Shown: positions 1 through 6,100 of the stretch, in pieces
How positions within the stretch are numbered: the first letter of the stretch is position 1
How the letters are laid out: each line of letters begins with the position of its first letter
Source: a virus
Length of the DNA stretch: 64,000 bases
Virus record (IMG/VR): IMGVR_UViG_3300042673_001787
Coordinates: 1 to 64,000 of that record
Direction: 5' to 3' (one strand)
Position numbers and translations under genes: made by a program
The notes under the pieces: model-generated
Databases searched by the model: none
Told to the model about the DNA's origin: nothing
What the model saw: only the letters and a program-made list of their open reading frames with translations

Positions 1-2
1 AA

Positions 3-242
3 ACAGTAAACGGAACAGTTGATGTTGGTAATTTCCCAGCTACACAAACAGTAAACGGAACAGTTGATGTTGGTAATTTCCCAGCTACACAAACAGTAAA
101 CGGAACAGTTGATGTTGGTAATTTCCCGGCAACTCAAACTGTAAACGGAACAGTTGATGTTGGTAATTTCCCGGCAACTCAAACTGTAAACGGAACAGTT
201 GATGTTGGTAATTTCCCGGCAACTCAAACTGTAAACGGAACA
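3..242 (+). repeat. 45-bp in-frame tandem repeat
   Basis: Units begin at 3, 48, 93, 138, 183 and 228. The sixth diverges after TVNGTV. The first two full units end in CCAGCTACACAA and the next three in CCGGCAACTCAA, so two sequence subtypes are visible. This suggests unit duplication in blocks. More copies may lie upstream of the window. Confidence 0.95.
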
Positions 243-1520
243 GTTACTGCAAATCAAGGAACAAATCCGTGGGTAGTATCCGGATCTGTTTTTACAACTC
301 CTGGGGTCGGCACACTAGATGCTTTTGCAAGACAAAGAGTGAGCGAGCCGTATACCCTTGGAGACTATAAACATCTCTACGGAATAGACCCAAATTTCAT
401 AGACTATACATTAAATGGTGGAACTATTTCATTTCAATCAAATAAAGCATGCGCGAGATTGACTACCAGCAGTGATGTTAATAGTAAGGCGATACACCAG
501 ACCAAATGCTATCATCATTATATGCCAGGAAAAAGCCAGCTAATAATGTCATCCTTTAATTTTTATTCAAGTACTTCAGGGGTGACAAAAAGAACTGGGC
601 TGTTTGATGATAATAATGGAATTTACTTTGAACAAACCGGAAACGGAACCTTAAATATTGTCTTAAGAAGCTATATTAATGGTGCCGTCAATGAAAATAG
701 AGTTTCTCAGTTAAATTGGAATGTTGACAAGTGCGATGGAACTGGAATTAGTTCTTTAAACTTAGATATTACAAAAACTCAGTTGCTTTTTATAGATTTT
801 CAATGGCTTGGCGTGGGAAGAGTCAGGGTTGGGTTTTCTCATGAGGGTAAATATATTGAGGCGCATCATTTTGATGGCGAAAATAATCTTACTACAGTTT
901 ATATGAGTAATCCAAATTTGCCAGTTCGCTGCGAAATATTTAACACCGGAGTTACAACTGGTGCATATATGGATCAAATTTGTAGTACAGTTGTTAGTGA
1001 AGGCGGATATGTTGAGGCTGGAATTGATTGGGCGCTTGCAAGTCCCACACCAAGACTTTTGGGCACAGGTCAAACTTTACCAATATTAGCAATTAGATTG
1101 AAAAATAATTATAAAACATATTTAAATCGTATGTTAGCTAGACTAGGACAAGTTACAGTTTTCACTGATTCTGGTAACGTTCAATTTTCTATAGCAAAAT
1201 TACAAAATGCGTCTAACTTAACAGGTGGAGCTGGAGTGTGGACCAGTACTAACTCTGAAAGTGGCGTTGAATATCTAGCTAATGCGACTGGATATACAAA
1301 TGCAGACATACTAAGCGTTGGGTTTGCAGCATCTGCGTCACAAGGCGGAAGTAAGGCTGGAAGCGATTCAAATGCAGTAATTCCAAGTTCGGCTAAAAAG
1401 AACTATATAGTGCAAAATTTTGATTCTACTAACTCGGAAGTTTATGTCATAATTGTTAAAAATATTGATACAAAAGCCACAAATATATCAGCTGGATTAC
1501 AATGGCGAGAGATATATTAA
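3..1520 (+). CDS. virion structural protein with 15-residue repeats (5' end outside window)
   Basis: The reading frame is open from the first bases of the window, so the gene begins upstream. An internal GTG near 339 is not needed as a start. Five full copies of a 15-residue unit, TVNGTVDVGNFPATQ, are followed by a partial sixth and then TPGVGTLDAFARQRVSEPYTLGDYK. A run of NFPATQ-type repeats followed by a 'DAFxRxRVSxPxTL' segment is, from memory, a common arrangement in phage minor virion proteins. The roughly 390 residues after the repeats look beta-rich and have no membrane segment. The repeat may form a beta-helical or stalk spacer. The position upstream of small membrane proteins and the tail module fits a virion or fibre-like part. 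The exact role is not known. Confidence 0.75.
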   Translation, partial: TVNGTVDVGNFPATQTVNGTVDVGNFPATQTVNGTVDVGNFPATQTVNGTVDVGNFPATQTVNGTVDVGNFPATQTVNGTVTANQGTNPWVVSGSVFTTPGVGTLDAFARQRVSEPYTLGDYKHLYGIDPNFIDYTLNGGTISFQSNKACARLTTSSDVNSKAIHQTKCYHHYMPGKSQLIMSSFNFYSSTSGVTKRTGLFDDNNGIYFEQTGNGTLNIVLRSYINGAVNENRVSQLNWNVDKCDGTGISSLNLDITKTQLLFIDFQWLGVGRVRVGFSHEGKYIEAHHFDGENNLTTVYMSNPNLPVRCEIFNTGVTTGAYMDQICSTVVSEGGYVEAGIDWALASPTPRLLGTGQTLPILAIRLKNNYKTYLNRMLARLGQVTVFTDSGNVQFSIAKLQNASNLTGGAGVWTSTNSESGVEYLANATGYTNADILSVGFAASASQGGSKAGSDSNAVIPSSAKKNYIVQNFDSTNSEVYVIIVKNIDTKATNISAGLQWREIY

Positions 1521-1532
1521 AGGATAATTAAA

Positions 1533-1853
1533 ATGAAATTAAAAGATAAATGGTTACAAATAATAAATAATATGAATTCTAAGGGAATTCCAATTCCAAT
1601 GGTTAGGGATGAGGGTAGGGCAAGCGAAAGCCTAACTTTAGTTGTTATAAGCAGTTTGCTAGTAATTATTGGTATTGTGGGAAAATACGGCCTAGACCTT
1701 AAAATAGACGTAAATCAGGCCCTACAATTCTTCTATGCTTCCGCTGGGTTACACTTCGGAAGAACGTGGATTAATGGCAGTAACCGCATAGAAGGTACAA
1801 ATAAAGAAGAAAAAGAGAAAAATACCTCTGAAAACGATAATATTAATACCTAA
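1533..1853 (+). CDS. small membrane protein, possible holin
   Basis: A 106-residue protein with one clear hydrophobic segment at about residues 33-50 (LTLVVISSLLVIIGIVGKYG). A second moderately hydrophobic stretch, VNQALQFFYASAGLHFGRTW, and a charged Lys/Glu/Asn tail follow. The order 'short cytoplasmic N-terminus, one membrane segment, xALxFFYxxxGLxFGRxW' resembles small holin-like phage proteins, but I cannot name a family. It follows the preceding virion gene by 12 bases and is followed by another small membrane protein. The pair could serve lysis or sit in the virion. The endolysin candidate is far away, at 59 kb, so the lysis assignment is inference. Confidence 0.5.
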   Translation: MKLKDKWLQIINNMNSKGIPIPMVRDEGRASESLTLVVISSLLVIIGIVGKYGLDLKIDVNQALQFFYASAGLHFGRTWINGSNRIEGTNKEEKEKNTSENDNINT

Positions 1854-1870
1854 TCTACTTATTGTAAGGT
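1849..1870 (+). promoter_or_regulatory. putative late promoter motif (CCTAATCTACTTATTG)
   Basis: The CCTAATCT core overlaps the stop codon of the upstream gene and lies 49 bases before the ATG at 1898. It matches the core found at nine other plus-strand junctions, with a weaker downstream part (ACTTATT in place of TATANATA). Confidence 0.5.
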
Positions 1871-1897
1871 ATTAGGGTTTTAGTAAAGGTAATTGAA

Positions 1898-2293
1898 ATG
1901 GATGACGTAAGAAGAAGCATAGAACTTCTAGATCAAAAACAAACTGACATGCAAAATCAGTTTCACGATGAATTACGTGAGATTTCAAATTCTGTCGTAA
2001 AACAAACGACCCTTCTTGAGGCCCACTTTGATGCAGATTCTGAGATGGCTAGAGAGATCACAGATATCAGCAGATCTTTGCAGGACATTAACACAACTTT
2101 AGCAAAAAATAATGTTTTATTAGATAAGCAAGAAGAAAACTTAAGAGAACACATGAAGAGAACTGCTCTCTTAGAAGAGAGAATGGAGCCAATTGAAGAC
2201 CATGTAAGCATGGTCTCTATAAGCATAAAAGCCATTATTTGGCTAGTCGGTGCAATCGCGACTGTTCTTGGTATTGTACAAGCACTAAAATAA
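1898..2293 (+). CDS. coiled-coil protein with C-terminal membrane anchor (XhlA-like)
   Basis: A 131-residue protein. Residues 1-105 are a long, highly charged helical region with heptad-like spacing and no proline until residue 99. The C-terminal 20 residues (AIIWLVGAIATVLGIVQALK) form one membrane segment. This architecture matches haemolysin XhlA-like proteins that work with holins in some phages, and also some tail-anchored structural proteins. It ends 8 bases before the convergent minus-strand gene at 2302. No terminator is visible between them. Assignment rests on architecture only. Confidence 0.5.
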   Translation: MDDVRRSIELLDQKQTDMQNQFHDELREISNSVVKQTTLLEAHFDADSEMAREITDISRSLQDINTTLAKNNVLLDKQEENLREHMKRTALLEERMEPIEDHVSMVSISIKAIIWLVGAIATVLGIVQALK

Positions 2294-2301
2294 TTAAAAT
2301 A

Positions 2302-2676
2302 CTATTCCCGTATCTCAGACACTTCCTTAGAGATCTGTCTAAAATAAACTACTTCAATTAGAGTGGCGATTAGAAACACGTCATTCTTTTCAACTTCAAC
2401 CTTATCTAAGGTGCTTGTTAAATATGCAGTTATCTCATTATTTTCCCAATAAGCACCCATTAGGCAAACACCTTTAGAAACAAGATCTTTTGGTAACGAG
2501 AAGTCTAAATCTAATTTTCCACCAGACAATGATTTGACAGAAAAAGGAAATCTAACCATCACGCCGTGTTTATCAATCGAAAACGGCAAGATTTCAATAT
2601 CGTTTACCTCAAATTTAATTTTAGACCCACTTATCTCATTGATCAATTCATTTTTTTCTATTAACACTTGTCTCAT
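2302..2676 (-). CDS. hypothetical protein, beta-rich
   Basis: A 124-residue soluble protein without recognisable motifs, with alternating hydrophobic/polar stretches that suggest beta strands (VMVRFPFSVKSLSGGKLDLDFSLP). The ATG is preceded by a strong GGAGG at a good distance. A sigma70-like promoter lies directly upstream at 2698-2725, so the gene can be read separately from the exonuclease gene. It is the last gene of the minus-strand block and converges on the coiled-coil membrane gene. Function unknown. Confidence 0.7.
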   Translation of the reverse strand: MRQVLIEKNELINEISGSKIKFEVNDIEILPFSIDKHGVMVRFPFSVKSLSGGKLDLDFSLPKDLVSKGVCLMGAYWENNEITAYLTSTLDKVEVEKNDVFLIATLIEVVYFRQISKEVSEIRE

Positions 2677-2697
2677 TTTAGTTCCTCCACAGTTGTC

Positions 2698-2725
2698 ATT
2701 GTAACAGATAATTAATAATTTTCAA
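2698..2725 (-). promoter_or_regulatory. sigma70-like promoter, TTGAAA-16-TACAAT
   Basis: On the minus strand: -35 TTGAAA (2720-2725), 16-base spacer, extended -10 TGTTACAAT with TACAAT at 2698-2703. It drives the gene starting at 2676. The -35 box touches the end of the exonuclease gene. Confidence 0.65.
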
Positions 2726-3616
2726 TCACTTTCTTGTTCCAAATTCTATACCGTTTAGGATAAGAATTTGTGCGCCAAAAAATATTTTTTCAAAGTCTCT
2801 GAATTCTAACATTCTAAGCAATGGTTTAAGCTTATCGGCATTTACTTCACCGTACGCAAATTGCGTTACGTCTAAGTCTTCAGGTATGTCCGATGGCCAA
2901 TGCAATGCTACTAGCCTCCTAGCCAATTTAACGTCTTCTATTGAATTAGAAAATTTCTTAGCTAGGCTAGGCTTTAGGGCTCCTATGTTGTTATATATAT
3001 TTTCTAATGTACCAAATGACTGAAGAGCTTGGGCGGCTCCTTTTGGTCCAACTCCAGATACGCCTTTGATATTATCTGCCGTATCGCCAACAATTGCCAG
3101 ATAATCTTGGAATTGATTTGTAGTTATGCCGTACTTCTCTAAGACGGATTGACTCGTGACATATTTATCAGCACCTAAATTATACATAGAAACATTTTCG
3201 CCCAATAAACAATTAAAATCTTTATCGCTGCTTACTATAACAACTTCAAGATTTTGCTTTTGTCCTAATTTAACCATAGCATTAATTACATCATCAGCCT
3301 CAAACCCACGGCTAGACCAACTTGGATATCCCATAGCAGATATTAGTTCAGGTAATAAATCTTTTTGCCATTTGATATCTTCCTCAAGTGGAGGTCTGTT
3401 TGCTTTATAGTTCGGGTCGATGCTTTTTCTGAGCTGGTTGCCGCCCTCTAATGCAAATAGCATATAATCCGGCTTGTGATCTTTTATAATCCCTTGAGAA
3501 ATTTGGATGAATCCGTGCAATCCCTGTACAGGACGACCTTCAGACGTTGTTAATTGAGATCCATAGATACCACGATAGAATAGATTTGAAACATCAAATA
3601 CATAAAACTTTTTCAT
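2726..3616 (-). CDS. 5'-3' exonuclease / flap endonuclease
   Basis: A 296-residue member of the FEN/Pol I N-terminal nuclease family, the type used by phages to remove RNA primers and flaps during replication. Visible motifs: DVSN at the N-terminus (D8), YKANRPP at 70-76, GFEADD at 104-109, SSDKD at 129-133, GDTADN at 177-182 and a helix-hairpin-helix GVSGVGPKGA at 185-194 for DNA backbone binding. The usual 'FDxxGxxxR' segment reads FALEGGNQLR. The metal-binding Asp after Phe is replaced and a Glu (E57) sits two residues later, with one extra residue. The length fits stand-alone phage enzymes. Its ATG overlaps the stop of the gene at 3613 by ATGA, so it is part of the small-gene operon. It is the only clear replication gene in the window. 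Confidence 0.95.
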   Translation of the reverse strand: MKKFYVFDVSNLFYRGIYGSQLTTSEGRPVQGLHGFIQISQGIIKDHKPDYMLFALEGGNQLRKSIDPNYKANRPPLEEDIKWQKDLLPELISAMGYPSWSSRGFEADDVINAMVKLGQKQNLEVVIVSSDKDFNCLLGENVSMYNLGADKYVTSQSVLEKYGITTNQFQDYLAIVGDTADNIKGVSGVGPKGAAQALQSFGTLENIYNNIGALKPSLAKKFSNSIEDVKLARRLVALHWPSDIPEDLDVTQFAYGEVNADKLKPLLRMLEFRDFEKIFFGAQILILNGIEFGTRK

Positions 3617-3810
3617 TTTGAAATTCTGTCCTTAATTACGTCTTTAACTTTATCTTTCATATTATCTTTTAGTTGGTAGGCGAGTTTTTCCCAAATTTCC
3701 ATCCACACATCTCTTGTAAGATCGCCATGCATTTGTGTTGAAAAATAATTATGAAATACTGTCCTCAGCTCATAATCAAATGAAATGGTGTGTTGATCTC
3801 TCTTATTCAT
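3613..3810 (-). CDS. array-family small protein (outlying member 1)
   Basis: 65 residues beginning MNKRDQ, with the M-x-K-R-x-Q start and a charged helical C-terminus (LKDNMKDKVKDVIKDRISK) like the 28-34 kb array proteins. It overlaps both neighbours by ATGA (3810/3807 and 3616/3613), the same junction type as in the array. Position 7 is His rather than Ile/Leu. The spacer between start motif and C-terminal helix is rich in aromatic residues. Sitting directly before a replication nuclease gene, it shows the family is not confined to one site. Function unknown. Confidence 0.75.
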   Translation of the reverse strand: MNKRDQHTISFDYELRTVFHNYFSTQMHGDLTRDVWMEIWEKLAYQLKDNMKDKVKDVIKDRISK

Positions 3811-3980
3811 TTTTGGGGTTTCTCGTATAAGTATGAACGTAGTTTAATTGCAATACTATAGTTTAAATCTTTATAGAGCTTCGTGTACAAATGATTTAAT
3901 AGATCGTATCCGACTTGATCGCCGATTACTAAACTTATTTTACCATTAAGACCAAGACTAATGCGCTCTCTTTTAACCAT
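3807..3980 (-). CDS. array-family small protein (outlying member 2)
   Basis: 57 residues starting MVKRERISLGL. A longer frame begins at 4007, but the ATG at 3980 forms a TAATG stop-start overlap with the upstream gene and places the family start motif at the N-terminus, so I choose it. The C-terminus, LYKDLNYSIAIKLRSYLYE, has the period-4 hydrophobic pattern seen in array members. It overlaps the next gene by ATGA. Confidence 0.7.
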   Translation of the reverse strand: MVKRERISLGLNGKISLVIGDQVGYDLLNHLYTKLYKDLNYSIAIKLRSYLYEKPQK

Positions 3981-4168
3981 TACATCCCAGCTTTTTTGTA
4001 AAAACATTTACAATATTGCATATCTGCGTCTTTAACATCCGCCGGGTAGCACTGATCTTCACAAGCTTGAGAAATTTGTTGTTTTGTCTGATAAACACCA
4101 TAAGCAAAATAGCATATAATAAAAGTAACCAATATGTAAACAGATGCGGACAATTCGCGCTTAGTCAT
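3980..4168 (-). CDS. small membrane protein with four cysteines
   Basis: 62 residues. A membrane segment lies at about 9-26 (VYILVTFIICYFAYGVYQ) and is followed by a short tail with the pattern C-x3-C-x12-C-x-C. That tail could bind a metal or form disulfides on the outside of the membrane. The first residues, MTKREL, resemble the start of the array family, but the rest does not, so I do not count it as a member. It sits one base after the upstream gene and shares a TAATG overlap with the next. Function unknown. Confidence 0.65.
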   Translation of the reverse strand: MTKRELSASVYILVTFIICYFAYGVYQTKQQISQACEDQCYPADVKDADMQYCKCFYKKAGM

Positions 4169-4169
4169 C

Positions 4170-4364
4170 TTAAACCTCGATATCGTTCTCTAGCTTAGAA
4201 CCTTTTAAATTTTTAAGTTTTAATTCAGCAACTTGCTTTCTAAGGTGTCTTACCCTTTGTTGTGTTAAAAGATCTAAATCGCTTAATTCTTTTCGTAAAA
4301 ACAAAATAGAACTAACAACATACGCCATAAATAATAAAACCACAAAACCGATTAAATTAATCAT
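4170..4364 (-). CDS. small membrane protein with coiled-coil tail
   Basis: 64 residues. The N-terminal membrane segment is at 2-23 (INLIGFVVLLFMAYVVSSILF), followed by a charged helix (LRKELSDLDLLTQQRVRHLRKQ) likely to be a coiled coil in the cytoplasm. The shape resembles small phage inner-membrane proteins, but no family is recognised. Its ATG overlaps the stop of the upstream gene by ATGA. Confidence 0.65.
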   Translation of the reverse strand: MINLIGFVVLLFMAYVVSSILFLRKELSDLDLLTQQRVRHLRKQVAELKLKNLKGSKLENDIEV

Positions 4365-4648
4365 AAATCACCCATGTCTTCATCATATTCGTCAAAAGAA
4401 TCATCGTGCCAAAAGTCTAAGTCGTCAGCCATATCCTTTAAGTTCTCTAATTCGTTGGCTAATTTCTCAGCATCTTGTTGTTCCAATTTTCCAGCAAACT
4501 CTACACCGGTCTCTTTATCTGTTAAATATACATCTGTAATTGTCACTTTGCCTCTTTTTCTGTTAACATAACCATCAACATAAAATTTTTTAACATAATC
4601 GCCGAAACAATCAGCCTCAAATGTTAATCTAAATTCTCTTGAGTACAT
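4361..4648 (-). CDS. acidic hypothetical protein
   Basis: 95 residues from the ATG at 4648, chosen because GGAGG lies 4 bases upstream. An ATG at 4696 opens the same frame but lies inside the promoter region. Residues 1-60 alternate in a beta-like way (FRLTFEADCFGDYVKKFYVDGYV). The C-terminal 40 residues are strongly acidic, ending DDSFDEYDEDMGDL. Acidic tails of this kind occur on phage DNA-mimic or decoy proteins, but that is only a thought. First gene behind a strong sigma70-like promoter. Confidence 0.7.
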   Translation of the reverse strand: MYSREFRLTFEADCFGDYVKKFYVDGYVNRKRGKVTITDVYLTDKETGVEFAGKLEQQDAEKLANELENLKDMADDLDFWHDDSFDEYDEDMGDL

Positions 4649-4667
4649 GTAACCTCCTGACAATATA

Positions 4668-4696
4668 ATTATACCTTGCTTTAATGCAAAAGTCAA
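4668..4696 (-). promoter_or_regulatory. sigma70-like promoter, TTGACT-17-TATAAT
   Basis: On the minus strand: -35 TTGACT (4691-4696), 17-base spacer, -10 TATAAT (4668-4673), about 20 bases before the ATG at 4648. Almost consensus. It drives the 4648-2726 operon, including the exonuclease. Confidence 0.75.
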
Positions 4697-5161
4697 CTAA
4701 ATTCCAGAACGTTTCTTTTCAGTTTGTATCTCAGACATGCTATATGTAAATTGGTAAGATTCTTGAACTTTTTGGGTTAAATCTTTGATATGTATCTCAA
4801 CCCATCTCAAATCATCGTTATTTAAATAACAATTATCTTTATCATAGCCTTCAACTGCTTTAACGATTGATTTCATCATACTTGGCTGTATAGTTAATAT
4901 TTTAGAGTCAGCTGTCCTAACTTGATCTTCTGTAGCCAATAAGTCATTTAAATCATTAAATTTTTTAAAATAAAGAATAGACATGTGGGTATTATGTACT
5001 GCTGTAGACTCATCATTATTATCGTAGACTTTTTTAATGGCATCTGTTAAAAAGTGGCAAAAAAGATTTTGCATTAGTAACTTTAAAGAATATTGCTGAT
5101 CGGGAGTTAACATGATTACGTGGTACATCTCTTGCTTAGCTGAAGGTAAACTATCAGACAT
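4697..5161 (-). CDS. hypothetical protein
   Basis: 154 residues from the ATG at 5161, which has AAAGGAGA at the right distance. The longer frame from 5194 would start inside the promoter. The protein looks helical and soluble: an N-terminal stretch MYHVIMLTPDQQYSLKLLMQNLFCHFLTDAIKKVY, a middle 'STAVHNTHMSILYFKKFNDLNDLLA' and a polar C-terminus. It has no motif I recognise. It is the first gene of a minus-strand unit diverging from the tail chaperone gene. Confidence 0.7.
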   Translation of the reverse strand: MSDSLPSAKQEMYHVIMLTPDQQYSLKLLMQNLFCHFLTDAIKKVYDNNDESTAVHNTHMSILYFKKFNDLNDLLATEDQVRTADSKILTIQPSMMKSIVKAVEGYDKDNCYLNNDDLRWVEIHIKDLTQKVQESYQFTYSMSEIQTEKKRSGI

Positions 5162-5182
5162 ATATTCTCCTTTAATTAAACA

Positions 5183-5193
5183 AATATACCACA
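5183..5193 (-). promoter_or_regulatory. extended -10 promoter, TGTGGTATATT
   Basis: On the minus strand TTTTGTGGTATATTTG, with TATATT at 5183-5188 preceded by TGG. The same TGTGGTA block recurs at 5232 (+), 34503 (-) and near 62074 (-), each before a first gene. No good -35 is present. It would drive the gene starting at 5161. Confidence 0.55.
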
Positions 5194-5231
5194 AAATTAA
5201 ATTGAAACTAAATTAAATTCAAACTAAATAA

Positions 5232-5242
5232 TGTGGTATATT
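5232..5242 (+). promoter_or_regulatory. extended -10 promoter, TGTGGTATATT
   Basis: TGTGGTATATT with TATATT at 5237-5242, mirror partner of the minus-strand copy 40 bases away. Initiation near 5249 would give a leader of only about 12 bases, with the GGAGG at 5251-5255 almost at the mRNA 5' end. It would drive the tail chaperone genes. Confidence 0.5.
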
Positions 5243-5260
5243 ATATTACCGGAGGTTTAA

Positions 5261-5638
5261 ATGGAAGAAGTTGGTATCATTAATTTTAGTGAAGTTGGAT
5301 CTGAAACAGGAAGCATTTTTGAAGGCAAATTCAAAGTAAAAACTTTACTAAGCAGAAGAGATCAGTTTGTTTCTGACGAAAAACGTCGCTTTGTATTGGG
5401 CAATGATTCCCAAGCTGCTCCGCCAGCTTTACAAGGTGAAGCTTACATGATTGCTGAATTGTCTGTCAGAATCCTCGAAGCCCCAGCTTGGTGGACAAAT
5501 TCAAATAGCGGATTAGATTTAGTAGATGAAAATCTTATCCCACTTCTTTTTGAAGCATGTTTAAAAGAAGAGAAAAAACGCAAAGAAGAATTAAAAGATA
5601 AAGCCAAAAAAGCTTTAGAGCAACTTGCAAAAGGCTAG
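5261..5638 (+). CDS. tail assembly chaperone (first)
   Basis: 125 residues with GGAGG before the ATG. The middle, ELSVRILEAPAWWTNSNSGLDL, with an aPxWW..s..GxdL core and a Lys/Glu-rich C-terminal helix, resembles phage tail assembly chaperones. The position, directly upstream of a second small gene and the tape measure gene, is the classical one. Such proteins coat the tape measure during tail tube polymerisation and are not in the finished virion. A -1 shift near the A6 run at 5606-5611 could join it to the next frame, which is open from 5602, but the slippery site is not canonical. Confidence 0.7.
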   Translation: MEEVGIINFSEVGSETGSIFEGKFKVKTLLSRRDQFVSDEKRRFVLGNDSQAAPPALQGEAYMIAELSVRILEAPAWWTNSNSGLDLVDENLIPLLFEACLKEEKKRKEELKDKAKKALEQLAKG

Positions 5639-5640
5639 TA

Positions 5641-6057
5641 ATGATTACTCAGGACGAACTCCTAGTTATTAAAAACACGGCAATTGCTGACACTAAAAAT
5701 CCAACTTTTGATAGTTGGTATAGAAGCATTTGCCGCTGGTTTAGCAGAGAATTTAGCACCCCGTTAAAAACGGTATTAGATTATCCGTATGAGTTTGTCC
5801 TGCAAAATTATTATGAAGAACAGTTTTATAAACTAGCAAACGGTTCAGAAGAAGAGAAGAAGATCTTTGAAGAAGTTATCGAAGATGCAGTTAGAGGCTC
5901 TGTTCTTGACGAAGAGGCTGAACAAGTTTACCTTGAAGATGACGAATGGTATAAACAAGAATTGGCCAATATAGATAAAGAGTTTGATAAAAACCAAGTA
6001 GTTGAAGTTAATGAAGAAATACCTTTTGAAGAATTTCAAGATTCTGATGAATTTTGA
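5641..6057 (+). CDS. tail assembly chaperone (second)
   Basis: 138 residues, starting 2 bases after the first chaperone's stop. The core 'SWYRSICRWFSREFSTPLKTVLDYPYEFVLQNYYEE' has the R-x-x-C-R-W-F-S-x-x-F-x-T-P-L and V-L-x-x-Y-Y pattern of chaperones that precede tape measure genes. The C-terminal half is very acidic. It lies in the -1 frame relative to its partner, as in gpG/gpGT-type pairs, yet has its own ATG and needs no shift to be made. It lacks a strong ribosome binding site, so coupling to the first gene is likely. Confidence 0.7.
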   Translation: MITQDELLVIKNTAIADTKNPTFDSWYRSICRWFSREFSTPLKTVLDYPYEFVLQNYYEEQFYKLANGSEEEKKIFEEVIEDAVRGSVLDEEAEQVYLEDDEWYKQELANIDKEFDKNQVVEVNEEIPFEEFQDSDEF

Positions 6058-6082
6058 CCTAATCTTATATATACAAGATACA
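6058..6082 (+). promoter_or_regulatory. putative late promoter motif (CCTAATCTTATATATA)
   Basis: CCTAATCTTATATATA directly abuts the TGA of the preceding gene and lies 43 bases before the GTG at 6101. A full match to the consensus TARCCTAATCTTATANATA. Confidence 0.65.
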
Positions 6083-6100
6083 ATTAAAAGAGGTTAAACC

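Noticed and set aside
3980-4168. MTKREL membrane protein as an array-family member
   Set aside because: Only the first five residues agree. It has a membrane segment and four Cys, absent from the array family.
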